From positions 1 through 20,757 of the forward strand of contig CAUTZA010000013.1 of NCBI GenBank assembly GCA_963542845.1: a stretch of 20,757 nucleotides of DNA. Direction: 5' to 3'. This DNA comes from JABCPO02 sp963542845. Its GTDB lineage: Bacteria; Bacillota; Clostridia; TANB77; CAG-508. The position numbers and the translations under genes were made by a program. Under the pieces are notes generated by a model that saw nothing but the letters and a program-made list of their open reading frames with translations, made no database searches and had not been told where the DNA came from. The stretch's first letter is position 1. Each line of letters starts with the position of its first letter. This document shows positions 17,776 through 20,757 of this stretch, one piece after another.

Positions 17776-18315
17776 CTATAGTATTATATATCCTGCAAGT
17801 ATTCTTATTATAAAGATTGGTGATATATATACCCCTGTATATTTTTCTATTTTTACTTTAAGCTTATTATATTCATCTATTGTCCATAATACTCCATTTA
17901 TCACTGCATCTTCAGGTAATCTATCTATCCTGTTTATATATGCATAATTTACCTCTGGAGTATTAAACATTTTTTCTAATACAACTTTTTCATAATCTTT
18001 ATCTTTTTTAAACTCTTTTTCTATATCTACATATAATTTTGCAACAACTCTCTTATTATCATCAAGTAATGTTATAGCTAAAAACTTAACATCATCTAAA
18101 TCTTGTTTTTTCTTCTTTATATGAATATATCCTTCACTTTTAGAAACCTTTGCCTCTGTAACTCTTATCTTATCACTTATATTTTCTTCTATACCTACAT
18201 ATAGGTCCTTAAATGAACTTTTAAACATTATACTTGCTATTATAGGTATTACATAAATACACATTGCTATTATTATAACCGTAGTTATAATTCTTCTTAG
18301 TTTAATCCCTTTCAA
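17776..18315 (-). CDS. Hypothetical N-terminally anchored membrane protein, 179 aa
   Basis: Not recognised. Start TTG 18315 (MKGIKLRRI), with AGGAG about 9 nt upstream. The basic start is followed by one membrane helix (TTVIIIAMCIYVIPIIASIMF, about 11-31), then an extracytoplasmic domain rich in Lys, Asp and Val with alternating beta-like segments (KVSKSEGYIHIKKKK, KFLAITLLDD, VVAKLYVDIEK). The C-terminus is hydrophobic (SPIFIIRILAGYIIL) and could pack on or re-enter the membrane. It is flanked by pseudopilin and transketolase genes, with no overlap to either. No CGG in frame; function unknown. Confidence 0.65.
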   Translation of the reverse strand: MKGIKLRRIITTVIIIAMCIYVIPIIASIMFKSSFKDLYVGIEENISDKIRVTEAKVSKSEGYIHIKKKKQDLDDVKFLAITLLDDNKRVVAKLYVDIEKEFKKDKDYEKVVLEKMFNTPEVNYAYINRIDRLPEDAVINGVLWTIDEYNKLKVKIEKYTGVYISPIFIIRILAGYIIL

Positions 18316-18378
18316 CTTTTAAATCTCCTTTTAACTAATATAGCTACATTATAGCACAAAAAGCCATATTATTAAAAT

Positions 18379-18900
18379 CTATATCTCCTTCACAATCCTT
18401 ATATTTTTACCCATATATGATATTTGCTTATTTGGAATTAATATTACATCTCCTGTATAATATTCAACACACATATCGCTCATATTTTCTTTTACAGATA
18501 GTTTAAATTCCAATTTTGTAATCTCTTCATAAATGGTTTTTAAAGAATTCATTGATATAAATTTAGGGTCTAAATTCTTATCTGTCTTTAACTTATCATG
18601 GTATTTCTTGTAGTTTTCTGAATTTGTTCTTAAATATGTATTAAGTTCTCCTTCATTTACCCCTGTATTTAATGTTAGTCTACTCAAATAGCTATTTTTT
18701 TGTGTTTCTGGGAAAGAGTCTATCTTATGTCTTAGAACCTCTACTACCTGTCCTACAATTCTTGCATCATTTTTAAACGCCTCTAATTTTGCTTTTTGTA
18801 TATTTTCAAATCCTGTATGTACTGCAAATGTTACAATTATTAAAAGTATTGCAACTGTTACAACAAGAGATGTCATTGTTACTCCTAATCTATTTTTCAT
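18379..18900 (-). CDS. Type IV pseudopilin-like protein, 173 aa
   Basis: The N-terminus MKNRLGVTMTSLVVTVAILLIIVTFAV is a prepilin-type leader: short basic stretch, Gly, then a hydrophobic helix. Cleavage after Gly 6 is expected. The rest is a helical stalk (GFENIQKAKLEAFKNDARIVGQVVEVLRHKI) and a small C-terminal domain containing MCVEYYTGDVILIPNKQISYMGK. It probably belongs to a pseudopilin or competence-like surface apparatus, but no assembly ATPase or peptidase is in the window. Start ATG 18900 with AGGAG 5 nt upstream; it begins 8 nt after the cyclophilin-like gene, so the two are likely cotranscribed. No CGG in frame. Confidence 0.75.
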   Translation of the reverse strand: MKNRLGVTMTSLVVTVAILLIIVTFAVHTGFENIQKAKLEAFKNDARIVGQVVEVLRHKIDSFPETQKNSYLSRLTLNTGVNEGELNTYLRTNSENYKKYHDKLKTDKNLDPKFISMNSLKTIYEEITKLEFKLSVKENMSDMCVEYYTGDVILIPNKQISYMGKNIRIVKEI

Positions 18901-18908
18901 CTTCTCTC

Positions 18909-19704
18909 CTATTCTTCCTCTGCTTGTATATTATTATTTCCTGCTTCCATTTGTTTTTTTACTGTTTCTAGAAGATAATTATCAAAATCAAAATATTTTT
19001 CAGTCTCTACTTTAGGTAATTGATTTGTATCTAATGTTGCTTCTTCTATTATTATCTGTTTCTTATATGGCATAAGAAGCGCTTTTAATTGTTCTTCTTT
19101 ACCATCACCTACTATTTCTTCAGTATTATACAATTCATCTAATATTTCTGTTCCTTCTATAACTTTTCCAAACACTGCATATTTACCATCTAATGCACTA
19201 TCTTCTTTCATTACAATATTAAATAATCCTCCTGCTGAATTATAGCTTTCTGTTACAAGTGCTGGTGCTATTTGTGTGTAATTTGCTCTTCCCATTGATA
19301 CCATATATTTAGAATGTTTTAAATCATTATTAATTCCATTTTTTGCAAACTCACCTTTTATTGTATATTTTTCTTCTGAATCTTTTCCTAGATTTTTAAA
19401 TGTAACTTTTTCTTCTGTTTTATCCGTTTTTCTCCCTACATGTATCGTATTTATATCTCTTCCATATACAAGTTTCCCATTATAATATCCGGCTGCTTAC
19501 CAAATTCATAAAATTTGCTACTGTATTTGGTGCTTTTTCTGGGTACAATTCAATAACTATGTTTCCCTTATCTTTTATCTTCATTGTAACTTTAGGATGT
19601 ACCACTTCTTTAGGCTTATTAAATACAATATATCCTATTATAATTACAAGTATTACTAAGAATAATATCATTAATACTAGTTGTAATTTTTCTCTTCTTT
19701 CCAT
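18909..19704 (-). CDS. Membrane-anchored cyclophilin-type peptidyl-prolyl isomerase, divergent; one +1 shift
   Basis: 264 residues after skipping C19491. The start is ATG 19704 (MERREK), with AGAGGTGAG just upstream; a GTG at 19710 lies inside that sequence. One membrane helix (LVLMILFLVILVIIIGYIVF) precedes a cyclophilin domain facing outward: MKIKDKGNIVIELYPEKAPNTVANFMNLVSSGYYNG, then MVSMGRA, NSAGGLFNIV and LDGKYAVFGKVIEGTEILDELY. The shift restores VSSGYYNGKLVYGR (Gly 72). The catalytic F-H-R and Q-G-G-D motifs are altered (YGRD, HVGRK), so prolyl isomerase activity is uncertain; a chaperone role for exported pilin-like proteins is possible from context. The acidic C-terminal tail ends NIQAEEE. 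Confidence 0.85.
19488..19494 (-). other. +1 frameshift site AGC-C-GGA
   Basis: In the cyclophilin-like gene. Unshifted reading stops two codons later (SSRIL). Skipping C19491 gives NLVSSGYYNGKLVYGR, the family's G-Y-Y-D-G-x-x-F motif. Confidence 0.95.
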
Positions 19705-19736
19705 TCTCACCTCTAAACTTTAATTTATACACTTCT

Positions 19737-19765
19737 ACTATATATATATATTACTATTTTTTCAA
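19737..19765 (-). promoter_or_regulatory. Candidate sigma-A promoter for the cyclophilin-pseudopilin pair
   Basis: TTGAAA (19765-19760), a 17-nt spacer, then TATAGT (19742-19737) on the minus strand, about 33 nt upstream of the start codon. The spacer holds a TA run, so the -10 could also lie a few bases away. Confidence 0.5.
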
Positions 19766-19837
19766 CATTTTTTTCAAAAGTGTAATTTATGATAAGAAAA
19801 AGCTATATTATCTCTTTAGCACTCTTATACAATGCAA

Positions 19838-19884
19838 AAATAGAAGGCTAATTTAGAATATGTTCTTCTCCTAGCCCTCTATTT
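19838..19884 (-). terminator. Terminator of the prepilin genes
   Basis: 13-bp arms 19872-19884 and 19838-19850, complete with one G-U wobble in minus-strand RNA. The descending arm runs into UUUUU. It lies about 110 nt past the stop at 19998. Confidence 0.72.
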
Positions 19885-19997
19885 CTTTTATTTAATTAAT
19901 TAAACTTTTATATTTTTATAAAAATTCTTCCAATTTTTATTTTAAAATTTTATTTTCAACTTATTAGCTTAGCCTTTATTTAAACTAATTATTATTA

Positions 19998-20426
19998 CTA
20001 AGGAAGATCAGCAACTACTACATCTCCTGATTGTTGTAATGTTAAAGTTTTTTTGTTTTTTGTGTTGTGTGATATAGTTACTGTTCCTGATAATGTTGAT
20101 CCTGAAACTTGGAATGATCCTGATACTCCAATTCCTTTAATTTTTGGATCTTTTATTTCATCTAATGCATTTGTAAGTGCTGTTACATATTTTGTTTTTT
20201 CTGCATCATCTTGTATTGTAACTACATAGTCTGCAAATGCTGCTGCTTGTAATGTTTTAAATTTTTCAGCTGCTTCAGCTACTGATTGTTTTTCTTGTCC
20301 TGATTGTGCTCTTCCTATTAATCCATTTTCTCCTAAAGCTAATTGGATTGCTACTGCTGCTAATATTAATAGTATAATTATTGTTATAACTAATGCTATT
20401 AATGTTATACCTTTTTTATTTTTCAT
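19998..20426 (-). CDS. Type IV prepilin-like protein, 142 aa
   Basis: MKNKKG followed by ITLIALVITIIILLILAAVAI is a prepilin leader with expected cleavage after Gly 6. The mature protein would be a hydrophobic helix, an amphipathic stalk (QSGQEKQSVAEAAEKFKTLQAAAFADYVV) and a small Ser/Thr/Gly-rich beta domain (GSFQVSGSTLSGTVTISHN). Mature position 5 is Ala rather than Glu. Start ATG 20426 with AAGGAG 7 nt upstream. It closely matches the partial gene upstream (shared EKFKTLQAAA-ADYVV), so the two are tandem paralogues and probable subunits of one fibre. It is low in cysteine and has no CGG in frame. Confidence 0.82.
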   Translation of the reverse strand: MKNKKGITLIALVITIIILLILAAVAIQLALGENGLIGRAQSGQEKQSVAEAAEKFKTLQAAAFADYVVTIQDDAEKTKYVTALTNALDEIKDPKIKGIGVSGSFQVSGSTLSGTVTISHNTKNKKTLTLQQSGDVVVADLP

Positions 20427-20478
20427 TTGTATTCTCCTTGTTTTTTATTTTGTATTTGCATTTAATATATTATTCATC

Positions 20479-20757
20479 TTATTGAACTGTTACGTTTCCG
20501 TTTACGTCCATTGTTATTGTTACTTTTTCTTGATCATTAAATTTTAATTTAACTGTTGAACTTGTTAAAGTATATGATCCTGCTGAACCACCTTTTGTAA
20601 ATGTTCCAGTTGAAGTCATATTTTTAATGTTTGGTGCAGTTGATGCTGTTATTGCTGCATTTAATGCATCTACATATTTTTCATTATCTTCGCTTCCTCT
20701 GCTTGAAACAACATAATCAGCCCAAGCTGCTGCTTGTAATGTTTTGAATTTTTCAGT
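20479..20757 (-). CDS. Second prepilin-like paralogue, C-terminal 92 residues; 5' end outside the window
   Basis: The frame is open from the right edge to the stop at 20479. It begins TEKFKTLQAAAWADYVVSS, aligned to about residue 54 of the neighbouring prepilin, continues YVDALNAAITAS like the neighbour's YVTALTNALDEI, and ends in a beta-rich segment (STVKLKFNDQEKVTITMDVNG). The signal peptide is not in the window. It is 52 nt upstream of its paralogue, with no terminator seen between them, so one transcript is likely. One CGG occurs (AAC GGA near the end) but out of frame, so it is read normally. Confidence 0.78.
   Translation of the reverse strand, partial: TEKFKTLQAAAWADYVVSSRGSEDNEKYVDALNAAITASTAPNIKNMTSTGTFTKGGSAGSYTLTSSTVKLKFNDQEKVTITMDVNGNVTVQ

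Noticed and set aside
378..19494. CGG reassigned to another amino acid (as reported for Trp or Gln in some bacteria)
   Set aside because: A simple reassignment leaves the downstream frame wrong; all 20 sites need a +1 change and give Gly from the next three bases.
1..20757. The split genes as pseudogenes or random indel decay
   Set aside because: All 20 lesions are the same event (extra C before GGA/GGG), no other indels or internal stops occur, the reading frames are otherwise highly conserved, and rpoB/rpoC are essential.
1..20757. Sequencing or assembly errors
   Set aside because: Errors would be scattered and mostly in the many A/T homopolymers. Thirteen of the 20 sites have no C homopolymer at all (for example CTTCGGA), and none of the breaks falls in an A/T run. 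RNA editing cannot be excluded from DNA alone.
1..20757. CRISPR arrays, insertion sequences, prophage or tRNA genes
   Set aside because: No regularly spaced repeats, transposase or phage genes, or tRNA-like cloverleaf sequences were seen on either strand.

Overview
The window is a low-G+C stretch (by eye well under 35% G+C) with every recognisable gene on the minus strand. Gene content and style (rpoB-rpoC, split transketolase, MltG, RlmD-type methyltransferase, Spx/ArsC-like protein, several short prepilin-like proteins starting KKGITLIALVITI, AGGAG ribosome binding sites) point to an AT-rich Firmicute, most likely an uncultured Clostridia lineage. That placement is inference; there is no rRNA here.

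The outstanding feature is decoding. Nine genes look broken into two to five pieces, and all breaks obey one rule: an in-frame CGG must be read with a +1 shift, so that the C is skipped and the next codon is GGA (19 sites) or GGG (1 site), giving glycine. I count 20 such sites on the coding strand: three in the RlmD-like gene, two in rpoC, one in rpoB, two in an E2-like acyltransferase gene, one in mltG, two in a GH18-like gene, four in each transketolase half, and one in a cyclophilin-like gene. After correction every gene gives one continuous family-length protein, and each segment between sites is a whole number of codons. I checked every CGG on the minus strand by eye: about 23 others in genes lie out of frame, two are intergenic, and none is a normal in-frame Arg codon. 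CGG therefore behaves as an unassigned codon resolved by obligatory +1 frameshifting, or CGGA/CGGG is a four-base glycine codon.

Layout in minus-strand transcription order (high to low coordinates). 20757-19998: two tandem prepilin-like paralogues, then a terminator. 19710-18379: a promoter, a membrane-anchored divergent cyclophilin and a pseudopilin. 18315-17776: a small membrane protein of unknown function. 17641-12819: a probable operon of tktN, tktC, a membrane-anchored GH18-like protein, mltG and an ArsC/Spx-like protein. 12671-11307: a lipoyl-less E2-like acyltransferase and a Lys/Thr/Ala-rich membrane protein. 11226-9988: a prepilin with BspA-like leucine-rich repeats. 9605-2140: rpoB-rpoC with a long leader and a terminator. 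1909-1511: a small hypothetical gene with its own promoter and terminator. 1337-1: the RlmD-like rRNA methyltransferase, running off the left edge.

No mobile element, CRISPR array, tRNA or rRNA was seen. Because RNA polymerase itself needs three of these shifts, the shift must be efficient and constitutive rather than a regulatory switch.
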